Source of the DNA: Polaromonas jejuensis NBRC 106434
GTDB taxonomy: Bacteria > Pseudomonadota > Gammaproteobacteria > Burkholderiales > Burkholderiaceae_C
Length of the DNA stretch: 64,000 bases
Assembly: GCF_001598235.1 (NCBI RefSeq)
Contig: NZ_BCYO01000008.1
Location: 1 to 64,000 of the forward strand
Direction: 5' to 3'
Of this stretch, positions 17,071 through 25,183 are shown piece by piece. The position numbers and the translations under genes are program-made. The notes below the pieces were generated by a model. That model was not told where the DNA came from. It did no database searches and saw only the letters and a list, made by a program, of their open reading frames with translations. Position 1 is the stretch's first letter, and each line of letters begins with the position of its first letter.

Positions 17071-17729
17071 TCTCAACCTCCGAAGTCATCGATTCACTGG
17101 TGGCTGACGCAAAACCGGTGCGGCGCCTGCGGCCGCCTGCGCTGCGGGCGCTTTGCTGGCTGCTGTTTTCGGCGCTGATACTGGTGCTGGTCGCCTTCGG
17201 TCATGGCGTGCGACCGGATCTCCTGCTCAAGCTGCGCCAACCGGTTTTTGCCGCCGGCCTTGCGGCGGCCTTGGCGACCGGCGTTCTGGCTGCGATAGCG
17301 TCGTTTATGGCGAGTGTTCCCGGCCGATCGCGATGGTGGCAGCTACTGCCGGCGCCCGCGCTGGCCGCGTGGATTTCCACGATTGGCTATGGCTGCCTCA
17401 CGGACTGGGTCAGCATGGGACCAGAAGGCATGTCCCCCGGCGAAACCGCGCGCTGTTTTGCCACGCTGGCGCTCACCAGCATCCCGCTGTCGCTGGTGCA
17501 GCTCTTCATGCTGCGCTACATGGCGCGTCTGTCACCGGTGCCCGTAGCGATGATGGGGAGTCTTGCGGTCGCCGCGATGACGGCGGTCGCACTGTCACTG
17601 TTTCATCCGATCGACGCAACGGTCTTGATCCTGTTTTGGAACTTCGGCGTTGCGGCGCTGTTCTTGACCTTCAGCGGGCTTTATGGCAAGCGCCTGCTGG
17701 AGTGGCTTGCCGGCTACGGCGGCAGGTGA
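17067..17729 (+). CDS. NrsF-family (DUF1109) membrane anti-sigma factor
   Basis: This 220-residue protein has a short cytosolic N-terminus followed by six hydrophobic helices, as in NrsF. The Caulobacter homologue holds SigF at the membrane and releases it under chromate, cadmium or copper stress. Conserved cysteines appear in GYGCLTDW and ARCFATLAL, where the Caulobacter protein senses metal. The ATG lies within the sigma stop region (ATGA). Its 3' end overlaps the convergent small Cys-rich gene by 16 bases. Confidence 0.88.
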   Translation: MISTSEVIDSLVADAKPVRRLRPPALRALCWLLFSALILVLVAFGHGVRPDLLLKLRQPVFAAGLAAALATGVLAAIASFMASVPGRSRWWQLLPAPALAAWISTIGYGCLTDWVSMGPEGMSPGETARCFATLALTSIPLSLVQLFMLRYMARLSPVPVAMMGSLAVAAMTAVALSLFHPIDATVLILFWNFGVAALFLTFSGLYGKRLLEWLAGYGGR

Positions 17730-17968
17730 GCTGAAAAGACGGCTGATCTGCCACAGCAGCCGACCAGCCGACCGTGTTCCTGAATTGGCGGGCACGGCAC
17801 CGTCCCATACGAGCAGAAGACACAGCAGTCGCCTGGTTTCGGTTTGAGTACGGCGTGGCAGGCCGTGCACTCATAAAACCATTGACAGGCGTCGGTGGGC
17901 ATGCGTTCCGTTTTGGCGTGGCCGCAATGCGGGCAGGTCAGGGTCGAATCCAGGAGCACCGCGCTCAT
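17714..17968 (-). CDS. Small Cys-rich GDCCVFCSYGTVPCPP protein of mer-type clusters
   Basis: This 84-residue protein has an N-terminal zinc-ribbon-like CPHCGH and CTACHA pair, then the distinctive GDCCVFCSYGTVPCPPIQ block and a CCG. Proteins with this block sit beside merTP genes in many proteobacteria and are usually unnamed. The abundant cysteines suggest thiophilic metal binding. The start overlaps the merP stop (ATGA), so it is the third gene of the merT-merP operon. Confidence 0.8.
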   Translation of the reverse strand: MSAVLLDSTLTCPHCGHAKTERMPTDACQWFYECTACHAVLKPKPGDCCVFCSYGTVPCPPIQEHGRLVGCCGRSAVFSAHLPP

Positions 17969-18249
17969 TTCGAAGTCCCTATCAGTGTTGACGGATAGCC
18001 CGCATTTCGGGTGGCCTGGGTCAGGGCATCGACGCTGGTCCTGGCATCGTCAAACGTGACCCTCGCCTGACGCTTGTCGAAGTTCACCTCGGCCTGACTC
18101 ACGCCCGGAACCCGGGTGAGTGCTTTTTTGACGGTGATCGGGCACACCGGGCAATCCATGCCCGGCACGGCCAGCGTGACCGTCCTGGTCGCGGCCCAGA
18201 CCGGGCCCATCAACACGGCCACGGCAGTCATGGCCAACAGTCTTTTCAT
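17965..18249 (-). CDS. merP: Periplasmic mercury-binding protein MerP
   Basis: This 94-residue protein has a signal peptide (1-20, VWAA) and one heavy-metal-associated domain with GMDCPVCPITVKKAL, the two Hg-binding cysteines at 33 and 36. It passes Hg(II) in the periplasm to MerT. It is preceded by merT (12-base gap) and overlaps the next small gene. Confidence 0.93.
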   Translation of the reverse strand: MKRLLAMTAVAVLMGPVWAATRTVTLAVPGMDCPVCPITVKKALTRVPGVSQAEVNFDKRQARVTFDDARTSVDALTQATRNAGYPSTLIGTSK

Positions 18250-18261
18250 GCTTGACTCCTT

Positions 18262-18642
18262 TCAGTAAAACAAGGGCGCCAGGTAGGGAAAGACCAGTGC
18301 GACCAGCACCAACAAGGCCACCAGACCGAACAGCAGTTTGTAGCCACGCTTGACTTGTGGCCGCGCGCAGACTTCACCCACAGCGCATCTGGCGGCTGGC
18401 CGCCAGATGCGCCGCCATGCAAGAAACAATGCCAGCAGCGCCGCGCCAATGAAGATGGGGCGATACGGTTCAAGCAGGGTCAGATTGCCTATCCATGCGC
18501 CCGAGAAACCGAGCGTGATCAACACCAGCGGCCCCAGGCAACAGGTTGAGGCGAGCAGCGCCGCCACACCTCCGGCCAGCAGTGCAGCACGACCGGTCTG
18601 CAGCGGGGGGCGACCCTCTCTCTGGAATGACTCTGGAAACAT
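18262..18642 (-). CDS. merT: Mercuric ion transporter MerT
   Basis: This 126-residue membrane protein has three hydrophobic helices. The first carries the Cys pair C34-C35 ([20 protein letters not shown]). The loop between helices two and three has C86 and C92. It imports Hg(II) received from MerP. The mer promoter's -10 ends only 7 bases before this ATG, so translation from 18642 would be nearly leaderless; no better start with a ribosome-binding site is evident in frame. No merA reductase follows. Confidence 0.92.
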   Translation of the reverse strand: MFPESFQREGRPPLQTGRAALLAGGVAALLASTCCLGPLVLITLGFSGAWIGNLTLLEPYRPIFIGAALLALFLAWRRIWRPAARCAVGEVCARPQVKRGYKLLFGLVALLVLVALVFPYLAPLFY

Positions 18643-18648
18643 GAAGTA

Positions 18649-18679
18649 AGCTTACTTCCGTACTTGAGTACGGAGTCAA
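18649..18679 (-). promoter_or_regulatory. MerR-controlled merT promoter with operator dyad
   Basis: On the minus strand TTGACT (18679-18674) and TAAGCT (18654-18649) are separated by 19 bases, the overlong spacer typical of MerR-activated promoters. The spacer contains the dyad CCGTAC TCAA GTACGG. The arrangement is almost identical to that of the Tn501 mer promoter. Confidence 0.93.
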
Positions 18680-18684
18680 GCGAC

Positions 18685-19095
18685 ATGGAATACCCATTAC
18701 ACAAACTCACCATAGGCGCGCTGGCCGTCGAGGCAGGCGTCAATGTCGAAACCATCCGGTTTTACCAGCGCAAGAAGCTGCTGCCCGAGCCCGAACGTCC
18801 CCAAGGCGGCATTCGCCGCTATGGTCCAGCGGAGGTGTCCCGTGTGCGCTTCATCAAGGCAGCCCAGCGCATCGGGTTCACGCTGGACGAGATCGCCCAG
18901 TTGCTGCAGCTTGAAGACGGCACGCATTGTTCGCAGGCGAGGGACATAGCCGAGCACAAGCTCGCCGATGTCCGCCACCGGCTCGAAGATCTGCGGCGCA
19001 TGGAGTCCACCCTGGCCGATCTGGTCCGGCGTTGCGCCGCCGGACGGGGCAAAATCGCCTGCCCGCTGATTGCGTCCCTGCAGGAGACCCGCTGA
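18685..19095 (+). CDS. merR: Mercury-responsive regulator MerR
   Basis: This 136-residue MerR has an N-terminal winged helix ([19 protein letters not shown]), the long dimer helix, and the three Hg-binding cysteines at 82, 117 and 126, the same numbering as Tn501 MerR. The start MEYPLH at 18685 is the only ATG of the frame; a TTG at 18664 lies within the operator. It is divergent from merT and overlaps its promoter region, so it both represses and, with Hg(II), activates merTP. Confidence 0.95.
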   Translation: MEYPLHKLTIGALAVEAGVNVETIRFYQRKKLLPEPERPQGGIRRYGPAEVSRVRFIKAAQRIGFTLDEIAQLLQLEDGTHCSQARDIAEHKLADVRHRLEDLRRMESTLADLVRRCAAGRGKIACPLIASLQETR

Positions 19096-19299
19096 TGAGG
19101 CGAGAGTGGAGCAAGTGTCCGCTTCTTTGGGTAGCGAATGTCGTCTGCGGGCCCGTTGTTGACCGCCACGAACGACCGCTTCCATGAGGACTCGTTTGTC
19201 AAGCCGTTTTTGATGACGGCCAAGCGAGAAAATTCCAACATTCCGTGTGACCGGCTCCTCCAAACTGCGGCATATCACCAGGCGAGCTATGCGGAGACC

Positions 19300-21111
19300 T
19301 CACTTGGGCGGCGGTGGTAGGGGGATCGCACCCGGGAAGACATAGGCTTGCAGCATAGCGATCACACCGATCACTGCGGCGCCGGCGATCGAGTACCAGA
19401 ACACCTTGCGGAAAATGGGTCCGAGCGCATGCGCACGCTCGTGCGAATCGTCGTAACATGCGGCGCAGGCCACCATGATGGACTGTGCGTCGATCATCTT
19501 GCCCATGACGCCGCCCGTTGAGTTGGTCGCCACAATCAGAATCTCGTTCAGATGCAGCTGTTGTGCCGTGATTCGCTGCAGGCTGCCGAACAAGGCGTTG
19601 GACGCCGTGTCCGACCCTGTGAGGAACACGCCCAGCCAGCCCAGATACGCCGCAAAGAACGGATACATCACGCCCGCGCCGGTGAAGGCCAGACCCAAGA
19701 CCGCGTCCGTGCCCGAGTAGCGGGTAAGAAACCCGAGCCCCAGCACCAGAGCGATGACCACAACGGGCGTCGCCATGCGGCGTCCGGTGCGAACAACGGC
19801 GTCTTTCCACTGCGTCGCGCTCAACCTGAGAACCAAACCAGACAGTATGGCGGCAACGAACACGCCGGTCCCCGCGGCCGACAGCCAGTTGATGACGAAG
19901 CGCGCCGCCTCGGGCTTGGCGCTGGCCGAGACCACCGGTGGGGTACGCTGTACAAGGTTGTGCAGCGCCGGCATATCCCATGCCGGCAAGGACAGCGTAC
20001 CCGTAAACGGCGAGCCCAGCAGCGTGGTCTTGAATGTGACACCGGAGAAGAGCGCATTCAGATAGCTCTTCCATGCGGGCATACCCCATACCGCGCAGCA
20101 GATGATCAGGATGGTCCACGGCATCCAGGCGTAGATTGTTTCCCCCACACTGTACGAGTACTTCCAGGTGCTGCGGTCGGTTGTCACGGCCGCGGACTTT
20201 CCGGCTTTCGCGAGCGCCTCGCGCTCCGTTTTCAGAAGAAAACGGGTCTTCGGATGCCAGACAAAACGCAGGAACAAAGCCGTGCAGATGACGGAGAAAA
20301 CGCCCGATACGACATCGGTCATCAGGTGGAATTGATTGGTTCCCGAGGCGAAATACTGCATCAACGCGAACGACCCACCCGCGCACAGCGTCGCTGGCCA
20401 CACCTCGAAGACTTCCTTCCACGTGCCACCCTCCATCTTCACGAAAACAGCGACCAGCCAGAATGGAACCAGCAGTGAAACCCAGGGTAACTGATGACCG
20501 GCCATGGCGGAGAGCGTGACCTGGTCCAGGCCGCTCACGGAAGCCAGCACGACGATGGGGGTGCCGATCGCCCCCCAGGCGACCGGGGCGGTGTTGGCGA
20601 GGAGATTCAGCACGGCGGACTGGAAAGGTTTGAATCCCAGGCCCACCATCACGGCGCCGGCGATGGCCACCGGCGTGCCGAAGCCCGAAGTTCCCTCGAT
20701 GATCGCGCCGAAAGAAAAAGCGATTAGCACACACTGGAGTCGCCGGTCGAAGGAGATTTGAATAATGGATTCCTTCACAATCTCGAATTTTCCGCTGATC
20801 ACGGTCATCGTGTAGAGGAACATCGCCCCCAGAATGATCCAGATGATCCCCAAGAATCCCGAGAGTGAGCCCAGTGCGAAAGCCGACGCGGCCGACGCTA
20901 GTGGCATCTTGAAGGCGACGCAGGAGACGAGGAAGGCGGCGAGCACGCCGCACAATGCCGCGTAAGGAGCGGAGATGCCCAGATGCTTCGTTCCCTGGGC
21001 GTCGCGATGCGGATGCAGGGCGATGAAGTACAACAGAACGACAATGGGAAGCGCTGCTACCAAAGTGGAAAGGAACACGTTCCCCATCGGATTGTAACTT
21101 TGATAGTACAT
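19300..21111 (-). CDS. lldP: L-lactate permease (LctP/LldP family)
   Basis: This 603-residue polytopic transporter has about 12-14 helices and the family signatures AFSFGAIIEGTSGFGTPVA and ATNSTGGVMGKMIDAQSI. It takes up lactate or glycolate with protons. The open frame extends to 21255, but GGAGGACTT right before ATG 21111 fixes the start. It stands alone, with no lactate dehydrogenase nearby. Confidence 0.9.
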   Translation of the reverse strand: MYYQSYNPMGNVFLSTLVAALPIVVLLYFIALHPHRDAQGTKHLGISAPYAALCGVLAAFLVSCVAFKMPLASAASAFALGSLSGFLGIIWIILGAMFLYTMTVISGKFEIVKESIIQISFDRRLQCVLIAFSFGAIIEGTSGFGTPVAIAGAVMVGLGFKPFQSAVLNLLANTAPVAWGAIGTPIVVLASVSGLDQVTLSAMAGHQLPWVSLLVPFWLVAVFVKMEGGTWKEVFEVWPATLCAGGSFALMQYFASGTNQFHLMTDVVSGVFSVICTALFLRFVWHPKTRFLLKTEREALAKAGKSAAVTTDRSTWKYSYSVGETIYAWMPWTILIICCAVWGMPAWKSYLNALFSGVTFKTTLLGSPFTGTLSLPAWDMPALHNLVQRTPPVVSASAKPEAARFVINWLSAAGTGVFVAAILSGLVLRLSATQWKDAVVRTGRRMATPVVVIALVLGLGFLTRYSGTDAVLGLAFTGAGVMYPFFAAYLGWLGVFLTGSDTASNALFGSLQRITAQQLHLNEILIVATNSTGGVMGKMIDAQSIMVACAACYDDSHERAHALGPIFRKVFWYSIAGAAVIGVIAMLQAYVFPGAIPLPPPPK

Positions 21112-21505
21112 AAGTCCTCCACCTGACGGAACTACGCGGCGGCTATTTCCTGGGAAACGCAGTCTGTGTTCTTGTCTCTTGACGGCGCACTGGTCCACAA
21201 CACCTGATGTTGATCTGCGTATCACCGCGCGCAGTGTTGCCTGAACTACGCTCAATGCGCATGACTCGATTCACGGTCGTTGCCTCAGTTATCCAAACCG
21301 GATTTCCCGGACGACTTTGCTTTCATTCTTGTGCATTACTTTGTACCTGTCAATCGCGGTCGCGCTTTTGGGAAAAATGCTTGGAGGACCGCTTTTTACC
21401 GATTCCGCAGGCCGAGTCGCCATGGCCGAGTGCCCGCTCCCGCTGCAATCCTGTCTAACAAAGAATTGGCGGTGGTTGGCTGAAAAAGACTGAGGATTAC
21501 GGTAG
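21112..21505. other. Intergenic stretch, no gene seen
   Basis: About 390 bases upstream of lldP and of the DUF2255 remnant. No convincing frame, RNA or repeat was recognised. The lldP promoter should lie in the left part. Confidence 0.45.
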
Positions 21506-21787
21506 GTGTTCAGTCTCATTCATGGATTCTTCACCTGGTCCGCAGCTGTCGACGATGATCTCTACGTGCGCGGCTATCACGGGCGGAACTCTCGCTGGTA
21601 CCAGGCTGCCGTGACGCAGAAAGCGGGTCCAATCATCGCTGCCGGCATGACGAGGGAAGTGATCTTCAAGCCGGTCGAGGGCCCGATCAACGACGCCTAC
21701 CACGCCAAGTATCGCGGCAGCCCAAACCTGGGGCTAGTGATCGGCCCGCTTGCCCGCTCAGCCACCGTGAAGGTAACTCCTCGCGAT
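21506..21787 (+). pseudogene. DUF2255 protein remnant lacking its N-terminus
   Basis: About 94 codons match the C-terminal three quarters of DUF2255 proteins: DDDLYVRGYHGRNSRWYQAA, QKAGPIIAAGM, FKPVEGPIN and DAYHAKYRGSP. The usual N-terminal about 25-30 residues are missing, and so is the natural stop. The frame reads straight through into the next gene. It is probably a truncated relic. Confidence 0.65.
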
Positions 21788-21847
21788 GGTGGGGTACCCA
21801 AGTCTGACTATGATTGCTCAAACTGCCATCTCAGCCCGAGACAAAGA

Positions 21848-22270
21848 ATGGCAATGCCCATGACTACTACTCTGCCCCCCTTCCCCATACGCACCGAATG
21901 CCCGCCCGGCGCCTGCAACTGCGGGCGCGATGCGCTGCTGGAGAACCCTGGTGGCGACCTGCGCGTGTTACGCCTGACCCGCGAGGATGAGAAGCGCCTG
22001 GTGCACCGGCTTGAAAACTTGAGCAGCCTCAGCGATCTGCGGCATATGGAAGAGCGGATGGAACAGCAGGTCGGCATCCGGCTGAGCATCAGCACCAGCC
22101 CCAACGTAGTCCGCAGCCTCCGCGGAATCACGATCCTGGTGCATGAGCAGCCCGGCCTGTGCCGAAAGACGCGCCAGGCCATTCCGGCAGCAATCAAGCG
22201 CAGTTTGGAGCAGCGGCCTGAAATTGCTTACGAGATTTTGAACGCCGGGGGCCTGTTCGAAAACCAGTGA
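21848..22270 (+). CDS. Uncharacterised protein with CPPGACNCGRD motif
   Basis: This protein of about 140 residues begins near MAMPMTTTL (in-frame ATGs at 21848, 21854 and 21860). It has a Cys cluster CPPGACNCGRDALL, followed by a helical region with LTREDEKRLVHRLE and a conserved tail RKTRQAIPAAIKRSLEQRPE. I recognise it as an unnamed Burkholderiales family with no known role. The Cys cluster may hold a metal. The frame is fused upstream to the DUF2255 remnant because no stop separates them, so the start is inferred from where the family similarity begins. Confidence 0.6.
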   Translation: MAMPMTTTLPPFPIRTECPPGACNCGRDALLENPGGDLRVLRLTREDEKRLVHRLENLSSLSDLRHMEERMEQQVGIRLSISTSPNVVRSLRGITILVHEQPGLCRKTRQAIPAAIKRSLEQRPEIAYEILNAGGLFENQ

Positions 22271-22382
22271 CCCTCGCCCCGCCCTGGGCCCGGCAGCCCG
22301 ACTGTGCCGGCCTTATTGGCAAGACGGAATGTTCTCTATGAGGCCTCTCAACCATGTGCCAACTCTGCGGAAATATGTAGCC

Positions 22383-22450
22383 GCTCAATGGCCAGGTACC
22401 TGACGGTACTTTCCAGCCTCGTATGCCCGTTTATGTAGATCCATCTGGCA
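22383..22450. repeat. 68-bp direct repeat, copy 2
   Basis: Same orientation as 7254-7321, with six mismatches. On the minus strand it encodes MDLHKRAYEAGKYRQVPGH and a stop. It marks the junction between the metal/stress region and the catabolic island that follows. Confidence 0.8.
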
Positions 22451-22515
22451 CCTTATTCTGCTCACAGAAGAAATCCCGTGGAACAGCGTCAACTTCAATT
22501 CTTGAGCGCGCGTCA

Positions 22516-23691
22516 TTACCGCCGAAGAAGTAGACAGGTGCCCATGACACAAGTCATCGTAAGCAAGCCCACAAAGGCTGCGCCTGTACCCAGCGCAGCG
22601 CCGACGGCGGCGAAGCACAAGGGAGCCAGCGCAAGACCCGAATAGCCGAACAGCAGCACCGCGCCGGTCACAGCGCCCGCGCGCGCCGGCCCGGCAATGC
22701 GCGCGACTTCCGCCACCATCACGCCATTCCAGCCGCTGGCGCTCAAGCCCGTCAACACGAGCAGCACCGCAAGCGCAATGGATGGCGGCGTCGCCGGCCA
22801 TAAAAACAACAGCAGGCCGGCAAGGCCCATCAGCAGCCCAAGCCCGCCCAGCAGTTGCACCGTCGACAGACCCGGGCGCTGGGCGACCCGCCCCCACAGC
22901 AGGCGCCCGACCAGTCCCGCCGCCTGCATTAGCGCGACCCAGCCCGCAGCGGCGGGGATGCGCAGTTGCCAGTGATGCACCGCATGGCACATGACAAAAA
23001 AGTTGAGGCACACCTGCGCGGCCATGTAAACCAGCATGGTGGCAGTCAGCAGGCGCAGTAGCGGCGATTCCATCACGTCGCGCAGGCCGCTGATGCCGCC
23101 GGTTCCACCGACCCCCAGGGTCGTCACAGCGCCACCGTCGCGCCGCACCAGACTGATGCACCAGAGTCCAACGCACAACGCGAGTGAGGCAACCAGCGCA
23201 AAGGGCCAGGCTGCATGCTGGAGCAACAGCGTGGGCAGCGCCAGCGAGCCCGTCATCGCGCCAATCTGATTACCGGTCTGCCGCACCGAAAAAATCCAGG
23301 GGCGACGCGCGAGCGGCGTGATGCGCGCCAGCACAGAAGCGCTGGCAGGTGTCTCGGGCCCGAAGGCCAGGCCGAGCAGCAGCACCGCAGGCCAGAGCGA
23401 CCAGCGGGACGGACCGATCCCCATCGCATCGCCGGTAAGGCACAGCATCGCCAGCATCACCGCGACCATGCAGAGGGCGGCCAGTTGCAGGTCGCCGACG
23501 CAGCGTATCAGCCGCCCTGTGGCCAAAGAAGAGAGCGCGCCGATGCCGAACAACACGCTGCCCAGCAGTCCAAGCGCCTGAACGTCGACGCCGAGCTGCG
23601 GTGCAAGCACCGACAGTGCGAAGGTGCCCATGGCGACGACCGCCTGCACCGCCATCATGGCCGGCAGGGTTCGGGCGATGGCGCTGGCCAC
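22516..23691 (-). CDS. MFS transporter
   Basis: This 391-residue major facilitator has about 12 hydrophobic helices, with GRLIRCVGDLQ after helix 2, FGPETPASASVLARITP and the helix-5 segment FSVRQTGNQIGAMTGSL. Start GTG 23691 lies nine bases inside the hydantoinase stop region. The frame is open to 23820 but would then overlap that gene strongly. As the last gene of the hydantoinase operon it probably imports the ureide substrate or exports a product (inference). Confidence 0.8.
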   Translation of the reverse strand: MASAIARTLPAMMAVQAVVAMGTFALSVLAPQLGVDVQALGLLGSVLFGIGALSSLATGRLIRCVGDLQLAALCMVAVMLAMLCLTGDAMGIGPSRWSLWPAVLLLGLAFGPETPASASVLARITPLARRPWIFSVRQTGNQIGAMTGSLALPTLLLQHAAWPFALVASLALCVGLWCISLVRRDGGAVTTLGVGGTGGISGLRDVMESPLLRLLTATMLVYMAAQVCLNFFVMCHAVHHWQLRIPAAAGWVALMQAAGLVGRLLWGRVAQRPGLSTVQLLGGLGLLMGLAGLLLFLWPATPPSIALAVLLVLTGLSASGWNGVMVAEVARIAGPARAGAVTGAVLLFGYSGLALAPLCFAAVGAALGTGAAFVGLLTMTCVMGTCLLLRR

Positions 23692-23699
23692 TGCGAGGT

Positions 23700-25148
23700 T
23701 CAGGCGCCGAGAAGGCGCGTCATGGCGTCCGGCAAACGGCGCTTGGGCAACAGCGTCGGTGCGCCGCAGGCAAGCAGCTCGCCGCGGCCCGGTTTCGGAT
23801 GAAAGACGCAGCCATCCCACACCACCTCGCCGCGACTCAGCGTGACGCCCGGCCAGGCCTTGAGGCGCATGCCTTCATACGGCGTGTAGTCAACTTCGTG
23901 ATGGAGCTGCTCGTTCTTCAGCACAAATTCACGCTCATCCCAAATCACGAGGTCGGCATCGGCGCCAATCGCAATCGTGCCCTTGCGCGGATGCAGGCCG
24001 TAGGCCTTGGCCGGCCCCGTCGAAGTGAGTTCGACAAAACGGTTGGCTGTCATGCGGCCAGCCAGCACGCCTTCGGACCAGAGCAGTGCCATGCGCGTCT
24101 CCAGCCCCGGGATGCCGTTGGGAATATGGCGGAACGCAACCTCTTCGCCGTGCGGCTTCTTGCCTTCCGGCCCGTCGTACTTGAAGGGCGCATGGTCCGA
24201 CGAGAACACGGTGAAGAGGCCGTCGTTGAGCCCATCCCAGATCACCTGCTGGTTGGCCTTGTCGCGCGGCGGCGGGCTGCAGATGCAACGTGCGCCCTTG
24301 TAGCTGTCGTCAATGCCGAGGTCCTCGGCCGTGAGAAAGAGGTACTGCGGGCAGGTCTCGGCAAAGACATTGAGGCCATGCGCACGCGCCCAACGGATCT
24401 GCTCGACAGCCTCCCGGCCCGAGACGTGGACGATGAGAATGGGCACATCGACCAGCTCGGCCAGTGCGATGGCGCGGTGTGTGGCTTCGCGCTCCACCAG
24501 CATGGGCCGCGAATGCGCGTGGAAACGCGGCGCGGTGCGGCCAGCGGCTTCCAGCCGCCGGGTCAGCCACTCGATGCAGTCGGAGTTTTCGGCGTGCAGC
24601 ATCGCCATGGCACCGTGCTGGCGGGCGACATCGAGCACGTCGAGGATCTGGCCGTCGTCGAGTTTCATGTCATCGTAGGTCATGTAGATCTTGAACGACG
24701 TAAAGCCTTCGCGTATCAGCTCGGGCAGTTCTTCCCTCAGCACGGTGGGCGTCGGATCGCTCACGATCAGATGGAAGGCGTAGTCGACATGCGCCTTGCC
24801 GGCAGCGCGTGCGCGGTAGTCCTCGACCGCGGCACGAAGAGACTGGCCCTTTTGCTGCGCCGCGAAGGGAATGACGGTGGTCGTTCCGCCGCAAGCGGCC
24901 GAACGCGTCCCGGTATCGAAGTCGTCGGCGTTGCGCGTGGGCGGTGCCATCGGCTGGTCGAGATGGCAGTGCGCGTCAACGCCGCCAGGCGTCACCGTTC
25001 GACCGGCCGCATCGATCTCGTTTGCACCTACGTCCAGCGCTTGGCCGATCTGGACGATGCGCCCGTCGCGTATGCCAATGTCGCAATCGAAGGTATCGCA
25101 GGCGGTCACGACGCGCGCGTTGCGCACGACAAGGTCGAATTCATTCAT
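23700..25148 (-). CDS. Hydantoinase/dihydropyrimidinase-family amidohydrolase
   Basis: This 482-residue cyclic amidohydrolase has the dinuclear-metal ligands in order: H60 and H62 (DAHCHLDQ), carboxylated K153 (FKIYMTYDD), H185 (LHAEN), H241 (HVSG) and D318 (SSDHAPF). It opens cyclic ureides such as hydantoins or dihydropyrimidines. Y155 and Y158 sit where substrate selectivity is set in D-hydantoinases. The open frame extends to 25685 over the ABC ATPase gene, so ATG 25148 (MNEFDL) is the start. It lies 35 bases after the ATPase gene. Confidence 0.9.
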   Translation of the reverse strand: MNEFDLVVRNARVVTACDTFDCDIGIRDGRIVQIGQALDVGANEIDAAGRTVTPGGVDAHCHLDQPMAPPTRNADDFDTGTRSAACGGTTTVIPFAAQQKGQSLRAAVEDYRARAAGKAHVDYAFHLIVSDPTPTVLREELPELIREGFTSFKIYMTYDDMKLDDGQILDVLDVARQHGAMAMLHAENSDCIEWLTRRLEAAGRTAPRFHAHSRPMLVEREATHRAIALAELVDVPILIVHVSGREAVEQIRWARAHGLNVFAETCPQYLFLTAEDLGIDDSYKGARCICSPPPRDKANQQVIWDGLNDGLFTVFSSDHAPFKYDGPEGKKPHGEEVAFRHIPNGIPGLETRMALLWSEGVLAGRMTANRFVELTSTGPAKAYGLHPRKGTIAIGADADLVIWDEREFVLKNEQLHHEVDYTPYEGMRLKAWPGVTLSRGEVVWDGCVFHPKPGRGELLACGAPTLLPKRRLPDAMTRLLGA

Positions 25149-25183
25149 GGTTTCAGTGAGGGCAAATAATCTTTGCAGGAGAT

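Noticed and set aside
19199-20953. 584-codon open frame
   Set aside because: It overlaps lldP in another frame of the same strand, with Arg/Gly/His-rich shadow composition. LldP has the family motifs.
23601-25169. 522-codon open frame opposite the hydantoinase gene
   Set aside because: Antisense shadow; the hydantoinase has all metal ligands.
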